Of a stretch of DNA of 64,000 bases, positions 46,914-55,095 are shown one piece after another; the stretch's first letter is position 1; every line of letters starts with the position of its first letter. Origin of the DNA: Afipia sp. (GTDB taxonomy: Bacteria; Pseudomonadota; Alphaproteobacteria; Rhizobiales; Xanthobacteraceae); assembly GCA_030652315.1 (NCBI GenBank), contig JAUSAX010000043.1, positions 1 to 64,000 on the forward strand, given 5' to 3'. The notes under the pieces are model-generated. The model was not told the origin of the DNA. It worked only from the letters and a program-made list of their open reading frames with translations, and did not search any database. The translations under genes and the position numbers were made by a program.

Positions 46914-47123
46914 TTATGGAATGGCGAGCGAGATTCCCTGAGCTAATGGCGCCGGTTGGGAAGTCATCCTTCGACTATGCGCAGGAATCATCGATTTGAG
47001 CCAGAAGATGAGGGCTGCTGCGACGCAGATAGCAAATATGAAGGTGTGGGCGAATCGGTCGTAGCGGGTGTGGATGCATCGCCAATCCTTGAGCCTGCCG
47101 AGCATGTTTTCGATCTTGTGCCG
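46914..47123 (-). pseudogene. IS5-family transposase fragment (C-terminal end)
   Basis: On the minus strand, RHKIENMLGRLKDWRCIHTR followed by YDRFAHTFIFAICVAAALIFWL is the unmistakable C-terminus of an IS5/IS427-group transposase. A stop codon lies just upstream of the RHKIEN part, and nothing else of the element remains. Past IFWL the frame runs on into unrelated sequence. The fragment sits between the island and the autotransporter gene, a scar of an earlier insertion or rearrangement. Confidence 0.85.
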
Positions 47124-47157
47124 TTAGCGCAGAGATTGCGACGGCTGATGCTGGCAT

Positions 47158-50097
47158 TTAGAATTGCGCGCGGAGACCGACGTTGGCCTTGAGGATGTAG
47201 CTGTTGCCGAAACCACGGAACGGTGTGTTGCCGGAGAGCTCGCCATAGAAGGAAAGATCCTTGCCCAAGGTTACGCTCGCACCGAGGCCGAGTTCGCCCC
47301 ACAGCCGTTCGTCGGCATTGATGATGGGTGTTCCCGCGACCAGAGTGCGCATGCCGTCAAGCCATTCATAGCTGACATTGGCGATTCCATAGATGCGGCT
47401 GCGGCCGCCGTCCCATGTACCCTGATGATCGAGCGCGATTCCCCAGCGGGTTTTCAGGCTGTCGTTTTTGTCTGCCGCCACGTCGACACCCGACGGATCA
47501 ACGAACCGATCGAACCGGACATTGGAATAGACAATCTGGAATTGCGGCGTGATCCCAAACCTCTCGCCGAACGAGATCCGCTTGCCGGCTTCAATGCTGA
47601 ACGCCTCGCCGTTGCCGCCATTGTCGTGGGTGCGTGAACCGAGAAGTTCGGAGTTGAGGTCGCTGCTATAGCGGTTGACCCGCGCCTGACCGTCGACATA
47701 GACGCCCGTGACACCATACCAGGTCAATGTTGCGCCAAGGCCATAGCCGTTGGTCTTCAGCGCGCCGTTGCCGAATACCGAGTTGATCCGGCTGGTGGCC
47801 TCGCCATAGGAGATGTTGACGCCTGCCACCAGACGCCCGCTCGTGTCGGTATCGACAAGCACCTGATCAGCCCCCACCTGCATCTTCCAGGTATCGATGT
47901 TCTGATCCAAACCGGTCGTTGACACTGCAGCATTACTGAAGCGCCCGTGGGTGCCTTCCGTTCGGCCCCAAATTCCGTTGCCGTCGCCATCGGCGCCGGG
48001 GCCCCAACTGCGATTGCCGACACGTTGTTGCAACGTTGGCAGAGCGTTGAGCGATTGCAGATTGGCGCCGTAGGCCTCGTAGACCGGGACGCCCGGTTGG
48101 TAGAGCGGTCCGCTTGGTTGACCGGAATCGAACAAGGCGGAACGCAGATACCAGTCTCCGTCCGCAGGCGTGGAAACGCCGCCTTGATAGAGCCGATAGG
48201 CATAAGCGCCGGCAATCACCGCCGGTGCGCCCTGGAAGACATAGTTGCCGTTGAGCACGAAAGTGCCGTTGGACGCACCCGTCACATCGATGATCTTGAT
48301 GCCTTCCACCGTCTGCGCGCCAAGGCCGCCACGGTTGATGATGCTGACTTGCGTAAGGCCCGAGGTCGTGCCGTTCACCGCAAGGCGGCTGGTTTGCGAA
48401 CTGTCGTCGCCGAGAGCGGTCGCGATTTCGAGGCGTCCGCCAGTGCTGACATAGTTACCCTGGACGGTGAGGGTGCCCATGGCATTACCATAGCCCGGCG
48501 CGACGATGCCGGTATTGACGACATTGCCCACGCTGCCCGTGCCCACGAGCCGTCCGGCGGTGTCGACCAGCATGTTGCCGCCCAGCACACCGTTCACGGC
48601 CAGTGTGCCGGCCGACACCGTTGACGCGCCGGTAAAGCCGGAGCTGTCCCCGGTCAGGGTCAGCTGACCGAGGCCGAGCTTGTTGAAGTTCGATGAACCG
48701 GAGAAATTTGTGCCGATGCCAATGTCATGCGCATTGGTATCGAACCAGGCGCCTCCGGCTGCCACCGTCAGTGCCGTGAAGCCATTCAGGAAATTGGCTT
48801 GATCTCGGCTCGCACGCAGAATGCCGCCGTTGAGGTCGAGGAGTGCGGTGGTGCCAGCTCCCTTGATCACAGAGCCGGTCTCGAGAACGCCGCGACCGCT
48901 GGCGTCACCGTTGAGATGAAGCGTACCATTGCTCGTGTTGTTGATTGCGATATAGACGTTGCTACCAGCCCTCGCGAACCCGCCCTTATCAACTGTCATC
49001 GTGCCGGAGCCGCTTTCGCCAATCTCAATGCGGTCGGTTGCAGTCAAGCTTGAGACGTTGCCAGTGCTACTCGAGACATTGACCGTGCCCACGCTGCCGT
49101 TCATGAGCCCGATATAGACTGTAGAAGCGCCGCCCCCAGTTGCACTGGTGGCCACCGCGGCGCCGTCGGCGACGTTAAGTGTGCCGCTGCCTGAGAAACC
49201 CACATAGATATTGTTGGCAGCATTCCAGGTTGAGGCATTGCCGTTGATGTCGCGGCCTGAGACAGTGACCGAGTTGGAGCCGGCGTTATTGTAGCCAATG
49301 AGACCCTGTCCACTGTTCACCACCCCGCCATTCAAGATGCTGAGCGTGCCCGTGCCGTCAGCGCCAATATAGATCTGGTTGGTAATGTTCCAGGTTGAGG
49401 CATTGCCGTTAACGTCGCGGCCCGAGACGGTGACCGTGCCGGCGCCGCCGCTACTGTTACCGATCGAGCCCAGTGCACTGTTCACCACCCCCCCGTCCTG
49501 GATAGCGAGCGAGCCTTGGCCGTTTTCGCCGACATAAAGCGTGCCGGTACTGGTCCAGGTCGAGGCATTGCCGCTAGCGTCGTGGCCGGAGACAGTGACA
49601 TTGCCTTGGCTGCCGGCCCCAGAGCCGATATAGCCGTCAGCATTGCTCACTTGGCCACCACTTCCGATATTCAGCGTGCCTTTGCCGTCCTGACCGACAA
49701 CGAGGTCACCGTTATTGGTCCAAGTCGAGGCATTGCCGCTCGCGTCGCGGCCCGAGACGGTAACCGTCCCCTGATCTGAGGCGCCGTTGCCGATAAGACC
49801 GGTGTCATTGGTCACGGTGCCGCCGCCGGTGATGTTCAGCGTACCGCCGCCTGGAGTACCAATTTGGAGATCACCGCTGACTGACCAGTTCGGCGATACA
49901 ATGCCGCCCGGATTCACGCCGCTGCCTGTGACCGATTGTGCGGATGCCGTTTGCACGCTGTCAGTAACAGCGACAAGCGTGACAATCGCTGTCGATAGAA
50001 GCAGAGGTCGACGACAGCGCCCTGCATTGTCGCCGCGCTTTGCTGGTCTCACCATCCTGGCGTTCCCATCACCAATCACGCCGATTGGCGAGGGCAT
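47158..50097 (-). CDS. Type Va autotransporter with 55-residue repeats in the passenger
   Basis: 979-aa outer-membrane autotransporter. A basic lead and hydrophobic signal end at about SVQTASAQS; the start may be at 50097 or at M15 (50055). The passenger contains about five degenerate 55-residue repeats of the type WTNNGDLVVGQDGKGTLNIG ... VTVSGRDASGNAST, then a pectate-lyase-like beta-helix region with a PATR-like stretch (KLGLGQLTLTGDSSGFTGAS). The last 280 residues form the beta-barrel (from IWGRTEGTHGRFS), ending in a C-terminal aromatic (NVGLRAQF), as required for outer-membrane assembly. Likely an adhesin or surface protein; no protease motif was seen. Confidence 0.92.
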   Translation of the reverse strand: MPSPIGVIGDGNARMVRPAKRGDNAGRCRRPLLLSTAIVTLVAVTDSVQTASAQSVTGSGVNPGGIVSPNWSVSGDLQIGTPGGGTLNITGGGTVTNDTGLIGNGASDQGTVTVSGRDASGNASTWTNNGDLVVGQDGKGTLNIGSGGQVSNADGYIGSGAGSQGNVTVSGHDASGNASTWTSTGTLYVGENGQGSLAIQDGGVVNSALGSIGNSSGGAGTVTVSGRDVNGNASTWNITNQIYIGADGTGTLSILNGGVVNSGQGLIGYNNAGSNSVTVSGRDINGNASTWNAANNIYVGFSGSGTLNVADGAAVATSATGGGASTVYIGLMNGSVGTVNVSSSTGNVSSLTATDRIEIGESGSGTMTVDKGGFARAGSNVYIAINNTSNGTLHLNGDASGRGVLETGSVIKGAGTTALLDLNGGILRASRDQANFLNGFTALTVAAGGAWFDTNAHDIGIGTNFSGSSNFNKLGLGQLTLTGDSSGFTGASTVSAGTLAVNGVLGGNMLVDTAGRLVGTGSVGNVVNTGIVAPGYGNAMGTLTVQGNYVSTGGRLEIATALGDDSSQTSRLAVNGTTSGLTQVSIINRGGLGAQTVEGIKIIDVTGASNGTFVLNGNYVFQGAPAVIAGAYAYRLYQGGVSTPADGDWYLRSALFDSGQPSGPLYQPGVPVYEAYGANLQSLNALPTLQQRVGNRSWGPGADGDGNGIWGRTEGTHGRFSNAAVSTTGLDQNIDTWKMQVGADQVLVDTDTSGRLVAGVNISYGEATSRINSVFGNGALKTNGYGLGATLTWYGVTGVYVDGQARVNRYSSDLNSELLGSRTHDNGGNGEAFSIEAGKRISFGERFGITPQFQIVYSNVRFDRFVDPSGVDVAADKNDSLKTRWGIALDHQGTWDGGRSRIYGIANVSYEWLDGMRTLVAGTPIINADERLWGELGLGASVTLGKDLSFYGELSGNTPFRGFGNSYILKANVGLRAQF

Positions 50098-50541
50098 TCA
50101 TAAGCCTGACTCCGCCATACGGGCACAATGCACATCCGGCAAAGGCTTGAGTCAAAGGAGGGATTGACGCCGACCCATTGCAATACGCCACACTATTAAT
50201 GATCAGGGTTAATAGTTGGTTGCAGATTTGGTTCGACCTACGCGGCCCCGTGCCGCGTGTGACAGCATGTTATCTGGCCGCAGACGTAGATCGGCTCGAT
50301 CTGCATTCACGACGGTAGGCGCTACGGAAAAGTATCTCGCTATCAAGCGCTGATAACCGTCAGGTCACATGGATCGATCCTGAGACAAAATTGAGGGGCT
50401 CTCGAACGCGGATTTATGTTTTCGTCGGGAAACAGAAATACGCGCAGGTCGTCATGGATCATCGGTGTTTCGATCGCGTCAACGCAGTAATCGATCTTCT
50501 CATTCAGGCGATCAACGACTGGCTCATCAGTTCGTCTTGTA
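50098..50541. other. Gene-free stretch upstream of the autotransporter
   Basis: About 440 bases, moderately AT-rich around 50190-50230. The opposing ORFs 50343-50654 (minus) and 50391-50600 (plus) overlap one another and lack family signals or ribosome sites. The autotransporter promoter should be here. Confidence 0.5.
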
Positions 50542-50918
50542 TTGATTCCTTCATTGCGCCATGCGCTTCTTTCCCAAAATCCCGAAGCAGGGCGTGTTGA
50601 GAAGCTATCGACGGACAGAGGCGAATCCTTCGCCGTGCATCCCGGCGCCGCCACCTACTACGATGCGGAGGAAACAAGCTTTCTAAGCGGGCTCAGCGAT
50701 TGGTTCTGGGTGGAGCTAATGGAAAAGGCGCGCGCCGCAACGTCCATTACCGAGATCGAAAGGTTGAACAGGAGATCGACAAGCTCGTGACTGTTACCTC
50801 GAAACTTCTGTTCGATGGCAGTATTGATGATATCCATCAACCTGCCTTCGATCTCATTCTTGCCCGCATAGAAACAGTTCTTGAGGCCAAGCGTCAGGAA
50901 TTCGCCTCACGGCCATAA
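50542..50918 (+). pseudogene. Possible frameshifted remnant of an unknown gene
   Basis: Two overlapping plus-strand frames look protein-like in sequence. The first ends SGLSDWFWVELMEKARAATS and stops near 50790. The second continues with QEIDKLVTVTSKLLFDGSID and FDLILARIETVLEAKRQEF. Joined at about 50755 they would make a single helical protein, as if by one frameshift. I cannot name it, and the call is weak. Confidence 0.3.
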
Positions 50919-51096
50919 GGGATTCGGCCTTTACACCGCCGGTGCTCCATGAGTTCGGGCCATCGTGGCGCCGCGACGTGAAATCAGTTCTTGTCTTTTG
51001 TTTCGTTTTGCACTCGGGCCATCGGGTGGCTGGCGGCGAAGACAAGAACTCTCATGGCCAACTCTAACGCAGCCTGTCGATCCCAGTGCCTATGGC

Positions 51097-51789
51097 TCAG
51101 TCGTCGTACTGCGGTTCAACCATGCGGCCGCGCATGCGTATGCCGCGCCCCATCATGCCGCTGCCGTTCTTCATCATGGCCTCATGCGCCGCAACCATTC
51201 CGCGTTGGGCAAGATCGGTCACCTCTGCGGCGTGATCCTGGAGAGCTTTGACGGCAGTCGCGTCGGTCGAGGTCTGGATGACGATAACTCCCTTCTCGGT
51301 CGTCTCATACGTGGTCTTGATCTTGTCCTTGTGACGGAAGATGGCATGCAGGGCCGGGGTCTCGATCGGCAGACCCGGGTCACGTCCTTCCTCGACCCGC
51401 TTTCCCATTTCGGCAACGTGCTTCTTGATTGTCGCTGCGACCTCCGGGTCGTCCGATTCCGTAATCGTGCGGATGCCGTCCGGGAGGTTCGTCACCGCGC
51501 GCTTGATTCGATCGTGGTTGAAGAACAAGTCATGGAGGTCGCGCCGCTCATCCATGGTCGCGGAGCCTCCCATCATTCCGAGGCCCATACCCATCATGCC
51601 AGGGCCCATTTGTCCGCGCATCCCCGGTCCCATCTGGCCGTTCATTTCCGGTCCTATCTGGCCATGCATGCCCGGTCCCATACCGTGCATTCCGCCCGGG
51701 CCATGACCGGCTGACTGCGCCAACGCCCAACCGCCGACGAGCACGACGGTGGCTGCGATGCCGCCGATGATCAAGGTTTTCGTTTTCAT
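51097..51789 (-). CDS. Periplasmic Met/Gly/His-rich protein (probable metal-response protein)
   Basis: 230 aa from the ATG at 51789 (GGGAG 9 bases upstream). A signal peptide (MKTKTLIIGGIAATVVLVGGWALAQS) is followed by a 45-residue Met/Gly/His-rich run (GGMHGMGPGMHGQIGPEMNG ... MMGMGLGMMGG). The helical domain has a few histidines (RHKDKI, MVAAHEAMMKNG), and the end is rich in Met and Arg. Met/His-rich segments of this kind bind copper or silver. The N-terminus is clearly paralogous to the next protein, and both promoters share a repeat. Metal binding is inferred. Confidence 0.78.
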   Translation of the reverse strand: MKTKTLIIGGIAATVVLVGGWALAQSAGHGPGGMHGMGPGMHGQIGPEMNGQMGPGMRGQMGPGMMGMGLGMMGGSATMDERRDLHDLFFNHDRIKRAVTNLPDGIRTITESDDPEVAATIKKHVAEMGKRVEEGRDPGLPIETPALHAIFRHKDKIKTTYETTEKGVIVIQTSTDATAVKALQDHAAEVTDLAQRGMVAAHEAMMKNGSGMMGRGIRMRGRMVEPQYDD

Positions 51790-51847
51790 CTGCATCTCCC
51801 ATGCTTGCGCAACGCAACGGTTGTCCCGTTGTTTGCGCATTGGAGGG

Positions 51848-51902
51848 GTCGGATTTCACCCAAGTTTTTCAGGAACAGGTTGTTTTGTGACAAAGTTTGT
51901 CA
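51848..51902. promoter_or_regulatory. Promoter/operator of the Met-rich protein, with palindrome TGACA-N5-TGTCA
   Basis: The block GGATTTCACCCAAGT ... TTTCAG ... TTTTGTGACAAAGTTTGTCA is repeated nearly unchanged at 52670-52725 before the second periplasmic gene. It ends in the perfect 15-base palindrome TGACAAAGTTTGTCA (51888-51902). Conservation of two non-coding blocks in front of paralogous genes suggests an operator for the OmpR-type regulator next door. Confidence 0.7.
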
Positions 51903-51929
51903 GTCGGGGTCCTTGAACGTGGCCGCAAA

Positions 51930-51970
51930 AAGGGGCGCTCGCCATTGCGGTTTGGGTAGCCCGAGCGCCC
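51930..51970 (-). terminator. Terminator of the LTXXQ/Spy-like gene
   Basis: On the minus strand, GGGCGCTCG and CGAGCGCCC form a 9-bp stem with a 20-base loop followed by CTTTTTG, about 70 bases after the stop of the gene at 52040. Confidence 0.75.
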
Positions 51971-52039
51971 TCTGAACGCTGGATGCGTCCGGAGGGCTTA
52001 GGGGGCGCGGTTCTCGACTACCGAATACCGCCGCTGGCC

Positions 52040-52615
52040 TTAATGCCGGAACGGCGGTCCGCCGGCGGTGTGCATGGCGCCAGGGCCAAACGCGAGCCCG
52101 GGGAGGGTCGTCTGGGCCTTGGCCTTCTGCGTATCGTCGAGCGTGGCGAGAAGCTCGTTCGCAGCCGTCTTCACGGTTTCGAATTGCTTCTGTCCCTGCT
52201 CCCGGAGCTTGGTCACGGACGCAAAGCGGTCCTGCGGGCTCAGCTTGCCGACGGTGTCGGGATTGATGCCCTCACGTGCCGTCTTCATCGTGCTTGCGGC
52301 GTCCTGCAGTGCCTTAGTGTACTTGGTCCAGGCCGTCTCTTGGCCGGCCGTGATGCCGATCTCCTTCTTGAGCATCTCGATCTGGGCCGGGTCGGCAAAT
52401 ATTGCGGCGGGCGCTCCACCCATCATCCCCGGTCCCATTCCTGGGCCCATCGCATGCATGCGCGCCATCATACCCGGGCCCATGCCACCGTGACCCATGC
52501 CCCGCATGAACGGGGGCCCGAAGCCGCCTGGGCCTGTCGCCTGTGCCAGCGCCCATCCACCGGCGAGCAAGGTCGCGGCTGTGATGCCACCAATCAACAA
52601 AACTTTCTTCTTCAT
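52040..52615 (-). CDS. LTXXQ (Spy/CpxP)-like periplasmic protein with Met-rich N-terminus
   Basis: 191 aa from the ATG at 52615 (GGAGAGA upstream). A signal peptide (MKKKVLLIGGITAATLLAGGWALAQA) is followed by a Gly/Met/His-rich stretch (FMRGMGHGGMGPGMMARMHA). The helical domain is of the Spy/CpxP kind: IGITAGQETAWTKYTKALQD, LSPQDRFASVTKLREQGQK and LLATLDDTQKAKAQT. Spy-like proteins buffer envelope stress or bind metal. The N-terminus is paralogous to the 51097 protein. It is divergent from the two-component genes. Confidence 0.85.
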   Translation of the reverse strand: MKKKVLLIGGITAATLLAGGWALAQATGPGGFGPPFMRGMGHGGMGPGMMARMHAMGPGMGPGMMGGAPAAIFADPAQIEMLKKEIGITAGQETAWTKYTKALQDAASTMKTAREGINPDTVGKLSPQDRFASVTKLREQGQKQFETVKTAANELLATLDDTQKAKAQTTLPGLAFGPGAMHTAGGPPFRH

Positions 52616-52669
52616 GACTCTCTCCAATGCAGTGCAACAGAGATGTCCGTTGCTGCTGCACATATGAGA

Positions 52670-52725
52670 GATCGGATTTCACCCAAGTATTTCAGAAGCC
52701 GGATTTTGTGTGACAAAGTGTGTCA
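52670..52725. promoter_or_regulatory. Second copy of the promoter/operator block with TGACA-N5-TGTCA
   Basis: GATCGGATTTCACCCAAGT ... TTTCAG ... TTTTGTGTGACAAAGTGTGTCA. The palindrome TGACAAAGTGTGTCA (52711-52725) has one mismatch in the spacer compared with the first copy. It lies between the divergent Spy-like gene and the response regulator and could control both. Confidence 0.7.
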
Positions 52726-52796
52726 ACCGCCGCGATCGCGGCAATTCGTGACACTTTCTATGAAACGCCACCGAGCCCTTCGTCTATACTTTACCA

Positions 52797-53519
52797 ATGC
52801 AAGGTGGGACACACATCCTAATCGTCGATGATCATCGTGAGATTCGCGATCTGGTTTCGCGCGCGTTGACCAAGGAGGGCTTCCGGGTCAGCTCGGCGGC
52901 AGACGGCCGCGCCATGCGTAAGGTTCTGGCCGACGGCCGCATCGATCTCATCCTGCTTGATTTGATGCTCCCGGGCGAAGACGGTCTTTCGCTTTGCCGC
53001 GCGCTTCGCGCGGGGTCCACTATCCCGATCATCATGCTGACGGCCAAGGGCGACGAGATCGACCGCGTCATCGGGTTGGAAATGGGCGCCGACGACTACC
53101 TGCCAAAGCCGTTTGGCAGCCGCGAGCTCATCGCGCGCATCAAAGCGGTGCTGAGGCGCAGTCGGGACAAGGCGACGGAGACGAACGCCGATCACCGTCC
53201 CAAGCGCTACCAATTTGATCGCTGGCAACTGGACGCCAGTACAAGAGAACTTCTTCGCAATGATGGGGTCACGGTCCCACTAAGCACCGGCGAATATGAT
53301 CTGCTGATTGCCATGGTGGCGCGCCCACAACACGTGCTGAGCCGCGATCAACTGCTTGATCTGGCGCGCGGGCGCGCTGCCAATGCCATCGACCGCAGTA
53401 TCGATACTCAGGTCAGCCGTCTTCGCAAAAAGCTCGAACTCGACCCTACCGCCCCCAAGATCATCAAGACAGTATGGGGCGGCGGATACACGTTCACGCC
53501 TGCCGTGAAACACGAATGA
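52797..53519 (+). CDS. OmpR-family response regulator
   Basis: 240 aa: a receiver domain (residues 5-120) with the DD pair at 11-12, phospho-acceptor Asp55 (LLDLMLPG) and Lys in PKPF. The winged-helix DNA-binding domain is at 140-235 (LSTGEYDLLIAMVARPQHVLSRDQLLDLARGR ... KIIKTVWGGGYTF). No ribosome site precedes the ATG; a TATACT box at 52785-52790 lies just 6 bases before it, so the mRNA may be leaderless. The stop overlaps the kinase start (ATGA). Its likely target is the palindrome at 52711. Confidence 0.94.
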   Translation: MQGGTHILIVDDHREIRDLVSRALTKEGFRVSSAADGRAMRKVLADGRIDLILLDLMLPGEDGLSLCRALRAGSTIPIIMLTAKGDEIDRVIGLEMGADDYLPKPFGSRELIARIKAVLRRSRDKATETNADHRPKRYQFDRWQLDASTRELLRNDGVTVPLSTGEYDLLIAMVARPQHVLSRDQLLDLARGRAANAIDRSIDTQVSRLRKKLELDPTAPKIIKTVWGGGYTFTPAVKHE

Positions 53520-54916
53520 GCGGATTTCTTCCCAAAGGCCTCTTTGGCCAAACGCTGCTTGCTTTGCTCGTCGGCTTGGTCATCTCGCATGCGGCGGGAT
53601 CCTGGATCTATACCATGGATCGCGAACAGGCCGTTCGCGCAGTCGGCGGATTTGCCGCTGCACAGCGCATCACAAATCTGGCCCGGCTCGTCGAAGAGAC
53701 GCCACGCGAGTCGCGGGAGCGGATCGTCGCTGCCTTGAGCGACCAGACGTTCCGCATCGCGCTCTCGGCCCAGCCTCCCGCAATGAATCCGGGCGACGAT
53801 GACGCGCCGGTAGTCGACGCGATCAGAGACTTTCTCGTCGACCAATTGTCCCTCGGCCCGGCACAACAAGCCCGCGTGTCCGCCTCTTGGCCGGCGGGCT
53901 CCGGAGGTTGGCATCCGATGATGGGACGCGGCCCGATGATGCACGGCTTCGGCGCCTTCGGTCCTTTTGGAAGATTCCGCGATCTGCAAGTTGCCGTTCC
54001 GCTGTCAGACGGTCAGTGGCTTTCCTTCGCTACCGCTTTGCCGCAGGGAGGACCGGCCGTTTCAAGGCAATTCCTTCTTTCCATGGGCCTCATGGCGGTT
54101 ATTATTCTCGCGATCTCCATATGGGTCGTTCGACGTGTGACGGCACCGCTTGCCTCGCTATCGACTGCAGCCGAAAAGCTCGGCAATGATTTGAATGCTC
54201 CGCCACTACCGGAGACCGGCACGGTCGAAATGCGGCAGGCGTCGCGGGCATTCAACACCATGCAGGCGCGTCTGCGCAGTCTCGTCGAAAATCGAACCCG
54301 GATGCTCGCGGCGATCTCGCACGACCTGCGCACACCTCTGACGCTTCTGCGGCTTCGCGCGGAGCATGTCGAGGATATACCCGAGCGGGAAAAGATGCTG
54401 GCCAACATTGCCGAAATGGATTCCATGATCGCTGCGACCCTGGAATTCGCCCGTGACGAATCAATGGCAGAGCCGCGTCGCCGTACCGATCTTGCGGCAC
54501 TCCTCGCCAGCGTGGTCGATGACATGGCCGACACAGGCCTTCCTGTTGCCATGGCGCCGGCACAGCCTATTGTCTGCGAATGCCAGCCGACGACCTTGAA
54601 GCGCGCACTCACCAACCTGATCGATAACGCCGTGAAGTACGGCAAGCGGGCGCACGCAACGATTCGCTCGACACCGCATGAGGTCGAGATCACGATCGAC
54701 GATGAAGGGCCTGGAATTCCCGAAGACGAACTGGCCCGCGTGCTTCAGCCGTTCTATCGCGTGGAGGGGTCCAGAAGCCGGGAGACCGGCGGGATCGGCC
54801 TGGGGCTGGCGATTGCAACGTCGATTATTCAGGCGCATGGGGGCATGCTGATACTCTCAAACCGGCCGGACGGTGGTTTGCGTGCCCGTGTCACCCTACC
54901 TGTCCAAGCAAAGTGA
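53516..54916 (+). CDS. Sensor histidine kinase with Met/His-rich periplasmic segment
   Basis: 466 aa from ATG 53516. TM1 is at residues 10-30 and the periplasmic domain at about 31-185, including a Met/His/Gly-rich run (WHPMMGRGPMMHGFGAFG, about 132-149). TM2 (FLLSMGLMAVIILAISIWVV) is followed by HAMP and HisKA with the phospho-acceptor in ISHDLRTPL (His269). The ATPase has N box LIDNAVKYG and G boxes DEGPGIP and GGIGLGLAI. The Met/His segment echoes the neighbouring periplasmic proteins, so copper-type metal sensing is plausible. Confidence 0.92.
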   Translation: MSGFLPKGLFGQTLLALLVGLVISHAAGSWIYTMDREQAVRAVGGFAAAQRITNLARLVEETPRESRERIVAALSDQTFRIALSAQPPAMNPGDDDAPVVDAIRDFLVDQLSLGPAQQARVSASWPAGSGGWHPMMGRGPMMHGFGAFGPFGRFRDLQVAVPLSDGQWLSFATALPQGGPAVSRQFLLSMGLMAVIILAISIWVVRRVTAPLASLSTAAEKLGNDLNAPPLPETGTVEMRQASRAFNTMQARLRSLVENRTRMLAAISHDLRTPLTLLRLRAEHVEDIPEREKMLANIAEMDSMIAATLEFARDESMAEPRRRTDLAALLASVVDDMADTGLPVAMAPAQPIVCECQPTTLKRALTNLIDNAVKYGKRAHATIRSTPHEVEITIDDEGPGIPEDELARVLQPFYRVEGSRSRETGGIGLGLAIATSIIQAHGGMLILSNRPDGGLRARVTLPVQAK

Positions 54917-55095
54917 GAGTACGCGATCGCCTTGAATACGATGATGATAAGGTCGATTTGAAAAGAAGCTGGCGAGAAACCGCTAGGCTCGGCTGTGAGA
55001 GTCCGCGAGGGGAGCCAATGCAGACGCTATTTTTCGGCGCCGTGTCCCTGCTCTATGCGATGGTGGGTCGCGTGTCGTGCCGCGACCGCTCATCG

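Noticed and set aside
49200-49880. Regular repeats considered as a CRISPR array
   Set aside because: The repeats are coding, 165 bp apart, in frame and degenerate; they are protein repeats of the autotransporter. No CRISPR or cas gene was found in the window.
38438-50541. Search for a duplicated tRNA-Gln 3' end marking an attachment site
   Set aside because: No second copy of TTCGAATCCTAG or the CCA end was seen, so no att site is claimed.
51590-51720. Short repeated CCCATCATGCC-type units
   Set aside because: They encode the Met/Gly/His-rich segment of the periplasmic protein; low-complexity coding, not a regulatory repeat.
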